DNA of 64,000 nucleotides from Hyposmocoma kahamanoa (GCF_003589595.1 NW_020654229.1:579494-643493); one strand, 5' to 3'; shown: positions 33,220 through 44,875, counted from the first letter of the stretch. Notes: generated from the sequence alone by a model not told the origin. A program made the numbers and translations.

Positions 33220-34340
33220 CGTGAAATCCACTGATGGGCACGGTGCCTCTACCAGTATACCGACAGTCGACCGCGTGTAAAATTAGGCTTTACAATCATC
33301 ATTAAGCCTGCATCACTGCAGGGCACGGGTTCGTATCTACCGACTCGATAGTTAGGGAGTACCGGGGCGATTACGGGCTCCCCGGTAAGACAGGCGGGCG
33401 TCCGGGCCCAGCTCTCCGCCAGTGATACGCTTTCACGAGCGGCGGAGCCGGACTTGGGTATGGACTTGCAGGGGCTTGTGGTTAGTTGCAGGGATGAATA
33501 CGCTCGTCTGCCCTGGCAGCATGTGGCCGGGGCGTTCGTTCCGCGCGCAGCTCGTGCATCTTAGTAGCAGTCTAGACGAGCGTCTAATAGTGAGGAGACT
33601 CGCGGGGCATGTATGTTATAAGTCGTTAGCTATGTTAGGACATTGTCACAGGACAATCCGGCCGCTCCGGCACTAGCTAGGAGAGCTAGTAGAGGATGAT
33701 CTAGACATCCTCCGATCCTTCCAGTTACGTAGGAATTTGGGACCTGGAGAGACGCCGTTCATTCGGCGTTGGGAAGCGAGCGTGTCTTCCAGCTCCGCCA
33801 CCAGAGAGGAGATGATAGTCGGCTTAGATTTGACGGCACAGCGGTGGCAACCGTTAGTTGCGCAATGCGTAACGGGAAGTGAGCGGGCCTACAGCTCCGG
33901 TACCTATCTGGAAAAGAGGGAAGGTGCTGTACGTGCACCTGCGGCAGCTCACCCAAGGCACTAGCCTTTTCGACTCATCCGTAGAGCAAAGGCCTATGCG
34001 CAAGACAGCTTATCCTCAGAAGAACAATGTACATTTCGTTCGGTATTCTTCGCTATGGATATCACATCGACCGATGTTCGATTTTATATCTCCGAAACGA
34101 AATAAGATGTAAAAATTATGTAAACACCTATAGATAGGCCTTATTATTTTATATTTTCGCTGTATATTCACATCAAATTCTGTTCTTTGGATGAGTCATT
34201 TTGAGAACCGGATGAAGTTTGTGTAAACAGGCTGATATGGGGTCAGGACCTGACTGAGAAGGTCCCTGTGCTTGCACAGAGTAGTCCTTCTCGTATACTC
34301 TAAGGGTCGGTAGGAAGGGTCTGTAATAAAGACTTATGTA
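33220..34340 (+). other. GC-rich island with broken coding-like frames
   Basis: This kilobase is clearly less AT-rich than the rest of the window. A plus frame at about 33422-33560 reads AAEPDLGMDLQGLVVSCRDE and YARLPWQHVAGAFVPRAARA, and 33737-33964 is a second open stretch ending in AAAHPRH. Frameshifts separate them. The composition and residue mix look like decayed coding sequence (retroelement ORF or host gene), but I do not recognise a family. Confidence 0.35.
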
Positions 34341-34394
34341 GAAAGCGGCAGGTGTTGGACATTGGTCACCTCTCAGGCGAGGGTATTTTGTTTT

Positions 34395-34548
34395 GAGTTG
34401 GGGACTTTACACGTTTTCCCAGAGTTGTTAACTTTCTTCGACGCGCAGGTTTCATCACGACGTTTTCTTCAGCGAAAAGCTCATGGGAAGTTGCCAATTA
34501 AATTTCACTCATAAATTCCGAAAAATTCAGAGGTGCCAGCAGCTTTAG
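34395..34548 (-). repeat. family E SINE fragment
   Basis: It carries TTTTCTTCAGCGAAAAGCTC and the AATTAAATTTCAC tail block in reverse. Confidence 0.6.
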
Positions 34549-34555
34549 AACCTTT

Positions 34556-34852
34556 TAGTAGCCATAGATTGTGGAAGAGTCATCCAGAGAAGTACTGCCA
34601 CCTCACTTATTTCTGCCGCCAAGCAGTAATGTGAGCATTACTGAATTTCGGTTTTGAAGGGTAAGGTGCTGGAGAAATTATAGTCTCATGGGACTTGTCA
34701 ACTTATGTTTCAGGGTGACGGGCGCAGTGGCAGTGCTACTAAAATCTTTGCGATTTAAAGCCCCGGGTGGCACAGTAACTGTTATGGACAGGCGTGTAGC
34801 TTATCATCAGGCGCACGACTTGTTCGTCACGTCACTTGATATTATAAAAAAA
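34556..34852 (-). repeat. family B copy, near complete
   Basis: From GAGAAGTACTGCCACCTCAC to CGTCACTTGATATTATAAAA. It is followed at 34852-34880 by a family A end (CCTTTTTTGAAGACGGTTA). Confidence 0.9.
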
Positions 34853-35141
34853 CTCGTCCTTTTTTGAAGACGGTTAAAAAGTTGTCATTTTGCAGTTGTG
34901 GTCTTAATAAACCAAAGGTGCGCAATAATAAAGAAAGATGGCGAATGCTGACCGAAAATCAACGAAGTAACGCGCTTGGACTTTGCTAGTATAATTTTAT
35001 GTTTTAGTTTATGGCTAGCTATTAATATATTTTTGTATATTTTTAGAAGTCGGTAATAAAGAAATAGCAAAACAATGTATTTTAGAATAGATTTTGAGTT
35101 TGACCATAGATTAGGTAATGTTCTTGTACATACGTTTCATT

Positions 35142-35167
35142 TAGAAAGAAAGAAAGAAAGAAAGAAA
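35142..35167. repeat. (GAAA)n microsatellite
   Basis: Six AGAA-type units, possibly the tail of a minus-strand retroposon whose body would lie at 35168-35450. Confidence 0.85.
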
Positions 35168-35509
35168 ATACATTTATTTGTTTACCACAATGACACCACA
35201 AAAGACAAAAGACAAAAAAAAGAGAAAACGGAACAAAACAGAACTAAAACAAAGCACGATCAAAACTTTCAACGTAAAACAAATATATAATTACGAAACA
35301 AAAACACAAAATAAAAATGTATATACAAAAATTAGATAAAATTAAAACATGAACTATTCACACAAATAATAAAAAGAAGACTAAATAATGAGATACCTTG
35401 TGTGGTGCCAGCCGCGGTTACAAAAGGGTCACAAACTCAGTATTTGCTGGAAAACGCAACGCAAGCATTATGGAATGTTTACCTACCTGTAGTATTGGTT
35501 GTTATATAG
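35168..35509. other. unassigned sequence
   Basis: Lysine-rich chance frame at 35075-35290. No assignable element. Confidence 0.35.
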
Positions 35510-35573
35510 TAGGTATTTTATGGCTTTAATGTTTTATGGGTGTACATAAAACATTAAAGCCATAAAATACCTA
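35510..35573. repeat. perfect 29-bp hairpin, 6-nt loop
   Basis: The arms 35510-35538 and 35545-35573 are exact reverse complements (TAGGTATTTTATGGC and so on) around GGTGTA. The right arm is also the start of the large foldback at 35545-38312. Confidence 0.97.
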
Positions 35574-36278
35574 ATCAAATAATCAATTAAACAGTAATTG
35601 TAACAAAAATACTTAGACAATATTTAAATGAGACATGACAAAAGGCGTTTTGCCTGTGTCAGTGTCACTTTGACAGTGTGACCATTTGTGGCAGACGCCT
35701 CCCATTTGTCCGGATTTAATTTTTATTTATTTTCATTGCGGCAAAACATGTTAAGGTTATATTAAATGTGGCAGAGTTTGGCAGATTTAGGAATATTCAG
35801 CAAGTTTTTTATTATTTTTGGGAATAAACTGAAAACTTGTTGTTTTCTGCTACTACGAACAAACACCTGAAACGAAATACGGGACAATGTTATAAACATA
35901 ACCTAAATCAACTATATAACCCCTGCTTCTACAGGCTGAACTCTATTAGCTTTTTTGATGCTTTGATAATGAATCACAAGTATTGATAGGTCTCCTTATT
36001 ATGCACGTCGTCAAAAATACTTGGTCACAAACTACACGGTATGTCGCCATCCTTCTTTTCACATTGCGTTTATTTATAAGAATGTTATTTTTTTTGAGAC
36101 GCTCTGGGGCACAGTTCATAAATAACCCTAACGAAACGCTTCAGCAGGTCATATATTCTATTAACGTTAACGGTATTTCTTCAAAGCGAAATGCCGAGTG
36201 CTATCAACTGGGGAGATAACTAAAATATACCATTCGTGAGGTTTCCACGTTTAGTGTTACGTGATAAGCTTTGCCCTT

Positions 36279-36299
36279 CACTAATGGACGCCATTAGTG
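36279..36299. repeat. 9-bp perfect hairpin
   Basis: CACTAATGG, loop ACG, CCATTAGTG. Confidence 0.9.
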
Positions 36300-36421
36300 T
36301 TGTAAGAATGATACGTCTTCAATATTTTTGTATGCGAACACCCATCGCTAGGATAATAAGGCCACATTTGGTGAAATAAATTTATTTCTTAAAAATAATA
36401 TAAAAATGTAACCTTTTTATA

Positions 36422-36706
36422 CATTGACTTACAATTATATGGACGTCGGGTCCGTGCTAAAAAGTGTCCGAACTTATAGGGCGTTAAAATCGTATACAGA
36501 GCGTCATTCACGCTTTAGTCTTCGTTTGTTCGACTGACAGCGAAGCAAGCAAAATTAGACAGTACTGCGATGACATTATAATTTAAATTCAACGTTTTAG
36601 CTTTTTCATATTCCTTGACATGTCACTACGTTTAAATAGGTTCACTTGGGACTTTTTTTCGTGGTTTTTGTATTAGACCCGTCGTCCATTTATTTGTAAG
36701 TCAATG
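36422..36706 (+). mobile_element. P-like MITE, copy 4
   Basis: 285 bp with perfect 8-bp TSD TTTTTATA (36414-36421, 36707-36714). It lies in the loop of the large foldback. Confidence 0.94.
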
Positions 36707-36717
36707 TTTTTATACAA

Positions 36718-36937
36718 TATAATTTCAGTACAGAGTACTAAAAGACCGACCTCAAAAGTTCGTAGAATTACATCTATTTGGCATGTTTTATTGAAATCGG
36801 ATTCATCAAATTCATATGGGACTGCTATAGAGGTACCCTATTTAAAAAGAATCTTCAAAATCAGTTCACAAATGTAACATACATATAAAAAAACAATGTT
36901 AAATTGAAAATTCTCCTTTTTTTCAAGTCGGTTAATA
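36718..36937 (-). repeat. family A copy, short form, deleted
   Basis: TTCAGTACAGAGTACTAAAA to TTTTTTTCAAGTCGGTTAAT. The middle is missing. Confidence 0.8.
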
Positions 36938-37227
36938 AGAACCGACCTTAAAACTTTGTGGAACAAATTTTTTTAGCCAAGTTTTATTAAAATTGGTTAA
37001 TGGAAAGTGAGTGAAATCCAACAAGCCGGATTCATTCCCTTTTTGTTGGAAAGAGGGTACCTCGGGTAGCGATCCCATTTAAAGTTGAAGAAAATATTCC
37101 ACCTCTCAGGGTAGCAAACTAGGGGATGAATCCGGTTTCGCGCACTTTCCGGTAACCGATTCCAGTAAATTTGGCAAATAGATGTAATTCCAAGAACTTT
37201 TGAAGTCAGTTTTTTAGTACTCTGTAC
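36938..37227. repeat. two family A halves joined head to head
   Basis: 36938-37035 reads as minus (AACCGACCTTAAAACTTTGT to GGATTCAT) and 37036-37227 as plus (CCCTTTTTGTTGGAAAGAGG to AGTACTCTGTACTGGTATTA). The switch point lies inside the element. Confidence 0.75.
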
Positions 37228-38345
37228 TGGTATTATAAACACCTGTGTTCACTAATAAATGATGAATTGTATTATAGCTGTCACCACGTTCTTAACTTTG
37301 TGGTAACTACGTTAACTAATTTTGACAGCTTTACATGTGGCCAGGAAGTTAGCGAGTGCGGCAGCGGGGTACAATGTTTCTTAAAGAAGGATGGCGACAT
37401 CCCGTCTATTTTGTGACCCAGTGTTTTTGACAACGTGCATTAAAGAGGCCTATCAATACTTGTGATTCATAATCAAAGCATCAAAAAAGCTAATTGAGTA
37501 CAGCCCGTAGAAGCTGGGGGTTATAAACTTGATATAGGTTATGTTTATAACAATATCCTGTATTTCGCTTCAGATGTTTGTTCGTAGTAGAAAACAACAA
37601 GCTTTCAGTTTATGTTTATTCCTAAAAATAATAAAGAACTTGCTAAATATTCCCAAATCTGCTAAACTCTGCTAACATTTAATACAAAGTTAACATGTAC
37701 TGCCGCAATGAAAATGAATCAAAATTAAAACTACCCAAATGGCAGAAATATTCAACAAATGGTCACACTGCTCAATATGACATTGACATGATTCGCTCTG
37801 GACCTTTTGGAGGGAAAAGTGTCGTTTTTATTTTGACTTTCAATTATTTTGTGAAATCTAGTTTAAAGTGGAATAGGATAGTGCTATTGTACCTTAATCG
37901 AAGATTAAAACGCGAAATTATATGAATCTCGAACTAGAATACCCGTATCGGCCCGTTCTAAGGAATCCCGAGTCAATCCAAGCACGCCGCCTCAAATTGC
38001 CTATCCTCTTTGTGGCGGCCATATTTACAGAAAAACTTATTTTTATGTTTTCGGCTGAAGGACTTTGTTTCCATGGCCAGAAATAAATTATAAAAAAAAA
38101 TGATATTGACATTGGCAAGAGGCCTGTTGTCAAAACGTTCCTTTGCTACTTAGACTATTTTATTTTTTTCCATCCTCTAAGCTTTGCTAAGTACCTTATC
38201 TCTCATTTAAGTATTGTCTAAACATTTTTGTCACATTGCGTTTTATTTTTTACTATATGTCATTACTGTTTATTGATTATTTGATTAGGTATTATAAAGC
38301 GTTAATGTTTTAAATGTAAGGTTAGTAACTTTTGTAACTATAGTG

Positions 38346-38798
38346 AAATAATCTCAGTACAGAGTACTAAAAAAACCGACATCAAAAATACGTGGAATTA
38401 TATCTATTTGCTAAGTTTTATTGAAATATCCCCTAGTTCGCCACTATACATGACTTGACACTGAAGATAATAAAAATCGGTTCTCACTACTCAAAGTATA
38501 TTGAGAGAGAAAAGCCCCTTGAATTGGAGAATAGCAAAACCAACCATTAAAATACTTGCTCCTTAAGTAAAATTTAGGCGCTATTTATAAAAATGAATAT
38601 TCATGCGTGATCAGCCACCGTTAGAGGTCGATAATTTTCTTGAAAATGAAATGGGACCACTATGGAGGTAACCTCTTTCCAACAAAAAAGAATCATGATA
38701 ATCGGTTCACAAATACCGGAGTTATCGCGTAACATACATACAAAAAAAAACATACGGTCGAATTGAGAACTTCCTCCTTTTTTTAAAGTCGGTTTAAA
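38346..38798 (-). repeat. family A copy, long form
   Basis: AATCTCAGTACAGAGTACT to TTTTTAAAGTCGGTTTAAAA. Confidence 0.9.
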
Positions 38799-38819
38799 AT
38801 TAAATGAATGAATTGATGG

Positions 38820-38965
38820 CTGTACCACCTCAGTCAACCGTGACCATGGGACCTGTAAAGGGCCCGAAACGTCGGTTTGTTTGAAAAAACAAATCTACGC
38901 GATTTAAATCCGGAATAATAGTTTCATTTCCTATGTTTAACAATCGCGGAAACCTAAGAACTCGC
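38820..38965 (+). repeat. family G copy
   Basis: TCAACCGTGACCATGGGACC, GGGCCCGAAACGTCGG and GATTTAAATCCGGAAT. Confidence 0.7.
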
Positions 38966-39135
38966 TATTTATTTTATTTAATAGTTTATTGTGCACGAAA
39001 AAATACAAAAGTCACAATTAATACAAGGAAAATACAAAAAAAAGGTTCAGCTTAATTCTAACAGAAATTTTTCCTGCAGACCTAAATACAAGACACTAAA
39101 GAACGGGCTTACGCGCACAACAAAACAAAAAAAAA

Positions 39136-39234
39136 CCATCCACATAGACATCTTAGGTATTATATTCATAATATAATTATAATAATAAATAAAATAAGGT
39201 AATAATATAATACCTAAGATGTCTATGTGGATGG
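39136..39234. repeat. perfect 30-bp inverted repeat, 39-nt loop
   Basis: CCATCCACATAGACATCTTA begins the left arm (39136-39165). The right arm 39205-39234 is its exact complement. The loop is AT-only sequence. Confidence 0.97.
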
Positions 39235-39683
39235 AACAGTAGATAAATAATGCACCTTTCATGGACAGTAATAGGAAGTGCATTCTAAAGTCTGACCACA
39301 TGAACACTGAAGGAATGAGAATAGAAATGGAATTAAATGATAGAAAAAATAACTTAACAAGAGAGAGACAGCGTTTATCCTTATATACTTTTTTTACAAA
39401 TGAATAACTCAAAACTAATTATGTCAATCAATGTTAAATATAACACACGTGCCTGAACTAGGAGAATCCTGAATTTCAGGTAAAAAGTACTAATTATACA
39501 GGTGGATATTAAATTACAAACAAGAGAATAATTAAACAATAAAATGTAAACCCTAAACTCTTAAATTAGATAACATTTATTTTGGGATAATAAATAAATT
39601 CTCTGTATCATTATAAGACATATTTTGAAGGACTTCTTGGAGAATTTTCTTAAACACTATGTATCAAAAAGTATATAAGTCTA
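39235..39683. other. unassigned sequence
   Basis: A plus frame at 39250-39406 is open for about 50 codons and hydrophilic, but no family is recognised. Confidence 0.3.
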
Positions 39684-40148
39684 ATTAACCGACTTCAAAA
39701 AAGGAGGAGGTTCTCAATTCGTCTGTATGTTTTTTTTTGTATGTATGTTACGCGGTAACTCCGGTGTTTGTGAACCGATTTTCATGATTCTTTTTTTGTT
39801 GGAAAGGGGATATTTCCATAGTGGTCCCATTTCATTTTGAAGAAAATCATCCACCTCAAAGGGTGGCTGTTCACGCATGAAGATTCATTTTTATAAATAG
39901 CGCCTAACTTAAATTTAGGAGCAATTACTTTTAGCAATTATTTAGTTGATTTTGCTATTCCTCCAATACAAGGCGTTTTTCTCTCGATATACTTTGAGTA
40001 GTGTCGTAGTGAGAACCTATTTTTATTATCTCCAGTATCAAGTCCTGTATAGTGGCGAACTAGGGGATATTTCAATGAAACTTAGCAAATAGACGTAATT
40101 CCACGTACTTTTGAGGTCGGTTTTTTTAGTACTCTGTACTGAGATTAT
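39684..40148 (+). repeat. family A copy, long form, near complete
   Basis: About 465 bp, TAACCGACTTCAAAAAAGG to GTACTCTGTACTGAGATTAT. Confidence 0.92.
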
Positions 40149-40189
40149 AATGTCATCGTATTGATATATACCAAATTTCAAGTCGATCG

Positions 40190-40392
40190 TCGAATCACTC
40201 GGGTATTTACAAACAAATATCGATGATTCTTTTTTTGTTGGAAAGTGGGTAACTCAGTATTGGTCCCATTTAAATTTGAAGAAAATGGCAAACTAGGGTA
40301 TGAATCTGGGTTCGCGCACTTTCCGGTAACCGATTTCAATAAAACCTGGCAAATAGATGTAATTCCACAAACTTCTGAGGTCGGTTTTTGTT
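40190..40392 (+). repeat. family A fragment, short form
   Basis: It begins at CGATGATTCTTTTTTTGTTG and ends CTTCTGAGGTCGGTTTTTG, right after a complete copy. Confidence 0.8.
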
Positions 40393-40664
40393 TATAAAAG
40401 AATTATAATTATTTGACTGAGACGTCTTCAGTAACTGGGAAAAGAGGTGATTATCTATAAACAAATGTCCATGAAACATTCGAACGTTCGATCTATGTCT
40501 TAATAATCATGACACTAACTATATTAGAATATTATTAGACATATTAGACAACATCAAATACGTTGCTTTGATTCCAAAGTAAGTAGCTAAAGCTTGTGTT
40601 ATGAAAATCGGAAATAACGACGGTACCGCAAACACTCAGACCAGTATTGAAAAGTTAGTTTTTT

Positions 40665-40750
40665 ACATTGACCCGGCCGGGGATCGAACCTCAGAGATGG
40701 CGACACTATGAAAACTGGTGTGCAAGCCACTTAACCACGGAGGTCGACAC
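40665..40750 (-). repeat. tRNA-derived SINE head (family F)
   Basis: On the minus strand: CCTCCGTGGTTAAGTGGCTT (A-box region), then GAGGTTCGATCCCCGGCCGG (B box). It resembles a tRNA arm pair but has no intact cloverleaf. Confidence 0.6.
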
Positions 40751-41174
40751 TGTATACTGTTCAATTAATAAATTGAACATTAAATAAACATTCAAAATTC
40801 TTTATTTGGTTATATCAATAGGCAACATTTGTAAAATATAATGTAAGATGTGTTAAATAATAATATGTGTTACATTTTATGGCAACACTTCTACTATAAA
40901 ATCTGTTCCATACGAGAGAGCTTTGCTGTTGTGTGTTATTTCAAATATATAAAAAATTAAATTTCTAGCCTGCGTTTTATTGAACATATACTATACACTA
41001 CATTGTATATGTACTCTAGCTAAATTTGATGTGGAATAAATGGCTAAACACTTTTTTGATTGTCAAACAAGTTTTTGATTCTAAGTTTGTAATATTTTCT
41101 ACCCGATCGTCGCAAATGGATCTTCATCATTCGTCCCATCCAACATTTTATTTGCTTTTCCAAGGAATTCCTTC
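40751..41174. other. unassigned sequence
   Basis: AT-rich, no assignable element. Confidence 0.4.
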
Positions 41175-41207
41175 CTTCAGAAGCTGGAGTGTCTCCAGCT
41201 TCTGAAG
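41175..41207. repeat. perfect 15-bp hairpin, 3-nt loop
   Basis: CTTCAGAAGCTGGAG, TGT, CTCCAGCTTCTGAAG. Confidence 0.95.
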
Positions 41208-41496
41208 CTCAAAGTTAATTTAATAACATCATCTTCGCGAAACTTGAAGGCAATATAGCTTAAGCTGGTTTAGTTGCCCTACAATAGAAAGTTTAATTTT
41301 GATATTAATTTATACATAACACGTTATTATTATAATATGTTATAATCAGGAAATTATTTGAGCCAACTGCAATAATACAATGGTGCAGGTTTGATTCTTG
41401 ATAACGATTGCTTGTAATAAGTGTGTTTATAATAAGATTTTTCGTAGTGGTATAGTATTGAAGGATAAGGATGCCGGTGAATCTTTTTTTTATAAA

Positions 41497-42146
41497 ACCA
41501 AGAGACGGGACGAACAAGTCGTGCACCTGGTGGTAAGAGACACGTTTGTCCATAACAGTTACACTTGCACTCACAGCTTTAAGTCGCAAAGAACTTAGGG
41601 ATCTTAGGGCTCTTACACCTAAACACGATACGACGTCGTGTCGTGTTTATATGTAGGAGCCCTAAGAGCCCGGCGATACGACGTTGCATCGTAGCACGAC
41701 GACGTCGTACCCTAGGGAGCCCTAAGGGCTCTTACACGTGCGACGTCGTATCGTGGAAATCCACGATGAAAAACGTAAAAATTCACGATACGACATCGTA
41801 TCGTAGAAACTCATGGTGCGCTCCCCATTGCCGCATTCATTTGTTATTCAATATTCAAAGATGACTTTGTATTCTTATGATGTTTTATCCCATAGTACAG
41901 GACGCTCCTCGACTAGGATAATTAAATAATCAACCTTAATATCGTCTGTCATCTTTGAACATTGAATAACAAATGAATGCGGCACTGGGTAGCGCTCCGT
42001 CAGTTTCTACGATACGACGTCGCGCCGTGGGTCGTGACACATTACGCGTCGTAACATGGCGCGACGTCGTATCGTGTTTACGTGTAAGAGCCCTTAGGGA
42101 CATTGCCACTGCGCTCGTCACCCTGAGACATAAGAAGTCCCATGTT
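41497..42146 (+). repeat. family B copy, split by a Harbinger-like MITE
   Basis: 41497-41606 carries GACGGGACGAACAAGTCGTG and CACTCACAGCTTTAAGTCGC; 42094-42146 resumes GGGACATTGCCACTGCGCTC. Confidence 0.85.
41607..42093. mobile_element. Harbinger-like MITE with palindromic interior
   Basis: The termini GGGCTCTTACAC and GTGTAAGAGCCC are flanked by TTA on both sides (41604-41606, 42094-42096). A second terminus (GGGCTCTTACACG, 41726) lies inside, so one element or end is nested. Long inverted arms (41816-41870 versus 41945-42005) and many ACGACGTCGT-type palindromes fill it. Confidence 0.78.
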
Positions 42147-42154
42147 TTAAAACT

Positions 42155-42435
42155 ATAGTGAAACGAAACTATATATTATAATAACTTTATACTAAATACA
42201 ACTTCTGCGTACTTGGATGACAAACATCCATGTAAAAGACCCGTTTAGCTCTTGCAGGTAGTCTCGATCTAAAATGTTTAAATTAAATATTGTAATGATA
42301 AATGGATTCAAATGTATATTTACAAAGAGCAACCCCTAGAGTTTTTTATTCATTCTTCTCAGGGGAATCTGCCTTACCAATGAGCTGAGTAGAGTTTAAT
42401 CAGTATGATGTTTTCAAGTGTAATTTGCTTACATT
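42155..42435 (+). mobile_element. LINE 3' end fragment
   Basis: Same 3' end as 6570-6830: AACTTCTGCGTACTTGGATG, AAAGAGCAACCCCTAGAG, TTTCAAGTGTAATTT. Confidence 0.7.
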
Positions 42436-42567
42436 TCACTTTGACTTGGAACACCCATATCAGAACCAATTTAAAAAAATTGAAGGTAAACGAATTCGTA
42501 GTATCATGAGTTTGGACTTCGAGTGGTTACAGTGATTTTTAGAAGCGACACAAACGGGCGATTTATC

Positions 42568-42740
42568 ATTGTCATCATCATATCAGCCGGAAGACATCTA
42601 CAGCTGAACATAGGTCCTCCCCCAAGATTTCCAGACCAGCCGATCGGACACGACGTGCATCCGTAGCTTACCCGCCGCCCTTACCCGGTCGTCCGTCCAT
42701 CTACTAGGGGGCCGTCCCACTGAACGCCTTCCGGTTCATG
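42568..42740 (+). repeat. dispersed repeat, probable LINE 3' UTR
   Basis: It contains ATCAGCCGGAAGACATCTAC and ACATAGGTCCTCCCCCAAG, a word set I associate with a widespread insect LINE 3' UTR repeat. From memory of the motif only. Confidence 0.5.
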
Positions 42741-42750
42741 GTCTGCATTC

Positions 42751-42813
42751 GTGAACCTCAATGCAATTACTCAATGAAATGTGGTTTCATTGAGTAATTG
42801 CATTGAGGTTCAC
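42751..42813. repeat. perfect 29-bp hairpin, 5-nt loop
   Basis: GTGAACCTCAATGCAATTAC begins the left arm (42751-42779); the right arm (42785-42813) is its exact complement around TGTGG. A third partial copy, TAATTGCATTGAG, follows at once. Confidence 0.97.
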
Positions 42814-42855
42814 TAATTGCATTGAGCTTAGCGATCGCGCGTTTGCATCACTGTA

Positions 42856-43306
42856 TTTTTAACCGATTTAAAAAAAGGAGTTTTCAATTCGACTGTATGT
42901 TTTTTTTTGTATATATGTTACGCGATAACTTGACTATTTGTGAATGGATTTCATGATTCTTTTTTTGTTGGAAAGGGGTATCTCCATAGTGGTTCCATTT
43001 CATTTTGAAGAAAATTATCCATTTCTAAGGGTGGCTAATCACGTATGAACATTCATTTTTATAAATAGCGCCTAAATTTTATTTAAGGAGCAATTATTTT
43101 AATGGTTGGTTTTGCTATTCTCCAATTCAAGGCGTTTTTCTCTCTCAATATACTTTGATTAGTGAGAACCGATTTTTATTATCCCCTGTGTCAAGTCCTG
43201 TACCTATAGTGGCGAACTAGGGTATATTTCAATAAAACATGGCAAATAGATGTAATTTCAACGTACTTTTGAGGTCGGTTTTTTTAGTACTCTGTACTGA
43301 GATTAT
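42856..43306 (+). repeat. family A copy, long form
   Basis: TTTTTAACCGATTTAAAAAA to AGTACTCTGTACTGAGATTA. Confidence 0.9.
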
Positions 43307-43584
43307 TTTATTTTGACTTATTGGAAGACCAACGGCCATCTTACAGATTAAAACTGAAATAATAATGGAGAGCTATTTATAGGTTCTCCCCGACAGACAC
43401 GCATTAAGTTAATGAACATTAAATTATAACTATTAACTATACTAAATAGGTAATGAATGACATTTTCGCAACACTTAGTAAATACCTACTCGCCAAAAAA
43501 GAAACTACCAATAAGACGCTTCACGGACGCAACACTAGTGTTAAAAAGGTCAATATCTAATATTAATAAAATTATGGATAATAA

Positions 43585-43871
43585 CATTGACTTACAATTA
43601 TATGGACGTCGGGTCCGCGCTAAAAAGTGTCCGAACTTATAGGGCGTTAAAATCGTATACAGAGCGTCATTCACGCTTTAGTCTTCGTTTGTTCGACTGA
43701 CACAGCGAAGCAAGCAAAATTAGACAGTACTGCGATGACATTACAATTAAAATTCAACGTTTTAGCTTTTTCATATTCCTTTACATGTCACTACGTTTAA
43801 ATAGGTTGACTTGGGACATTTTTTCGTGGTTTTTGTATTAGACCCGTCGTCCATTTATTTGTAGGTCAATG
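43585..43871 (+). mobile_element. P-like MITE, copy 5
   Basis: 287 bp. TSD GATAATAA (43577-43584) versus GATAACAA (43872-43879), one mismatch. Confidence 0.93.
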
Positions 43872-44072
43872 GATAACAATAATATTATGGATATCTTCTT
43901 TCTTAATGAAAATTTTCACTACTGGGCACGGATCTGGGCAATATACCAGGGTTCACGACCTCTGGAACGCTATCGTAGAACTTGTCCTGTAATTAATTAC
44001 ACCAGTCGTTGGCGTTGGACAGTAGTTTTACTATGCGCAATGATGTTATGAGTATTATTTTTTATTATTTAT

Positions 44073-44240
44073 GATATCCAGTGACGGGAAGAACAAGTGT
44101 GCGCCTGATGGTAATAGAATCCATAACAGTTACAATGCCGCTCAGAGCTGCTACTGCGCCTGTCGAAACATAACGTAGTCTCACCAGCACCCGTTACCCT
44201 TCAAAACCGGAACGCAGTATGCTGACATTACTGCTTCGCA
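44073..44240 (+). repeat. family B copy, partial
   Basis: TCCAGTGACGGGAAGAAC to AGTATGCTGACATTACTGC, with internal deletions. Confidence 0.82.
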
Positions 44241-44639
44241 GCACTTCCTTGTATGTATTCCTTTACAAGAAACTAAACTGCCACCAAATATTTTATCTAT
44301 AATTACAATGTCCGTCTTTTCTATAAAACTAAGAAATATTCTGCCATCCACTAACTAAAACGCGGCTACGTGTCAAATATCGTTTTAAATTTCGTAATCG
44401 TTTTAAGTTTCATTCCCGTGAAGCACCTTAGTAGTTGGTAATTATTATTATTAAATATAAATACTTATTTTTGTACTAATATGTAGATCACAATTATTTT
44501 AAATTCATGCTATTTTACTTAATTTTATCATCTATAATAATTCCTATTCTTATGTTAGATTTAATAGATATATAAGTTCTTATTATTTGTATAATATAAT
44601 CGTAGGTAACGTAACGAGTAAATTGAAGCCGTAAAAAGG
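44241..44639. other. unassigned AT-rich sequence
   Basis: No gene or repeat recognised. Confidence 0.4.
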
Positions 44640-44875
44640 TCGCCACAGGACAGGCTTAGCCTAGTGTGGGACCACCTGTAATGACTCACAATGTTTTCAG
44701 GCTTGGCATCACGTTAACAATGCATGTTTTTGTTAATGTCTAACACACACTTAATGTTCATTTAGCATAAGTATCATGTTCTTGTCTTAAAAATGAAAAT
44801 ATGAAAAGTATTTTGTATTTCTGTGTGTTTGTGATGTCAATAAACATTATTCTTATTCTTATTCTTATTCTTAAA
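44640..44875 (+). mobile_element. retroposon 3' end with (ATTCTT)n tail
   Basis: The sequence leads to GTCAATAAACATT (AATAAA signal) and ends in four ATTCTT units (44849-44873). This is how LINE-mobilised 3' ends look. Body not identified. Confidence 0.5.

Larger units (their letters stand above)
35545..38312. mobile_element. large foldback (long inverted repeat) of about 2.8 kb
   Basis: The left arm 35545-36055 and right arm 37383-38312 are inverted copies: CTTAGACAATATTTAAATGA pairs with its complement near 38205-38230, TGATGCTTTGATAATGAATC with 37455-37475, and GTCGCCATCCTTCTT with 37386-37400. The right arm holds an extra segment of about 350 bp (37810-38160). The loop contains a P-like MITE and family A pieces. 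No transposase is visible. Confidence 0.75.
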
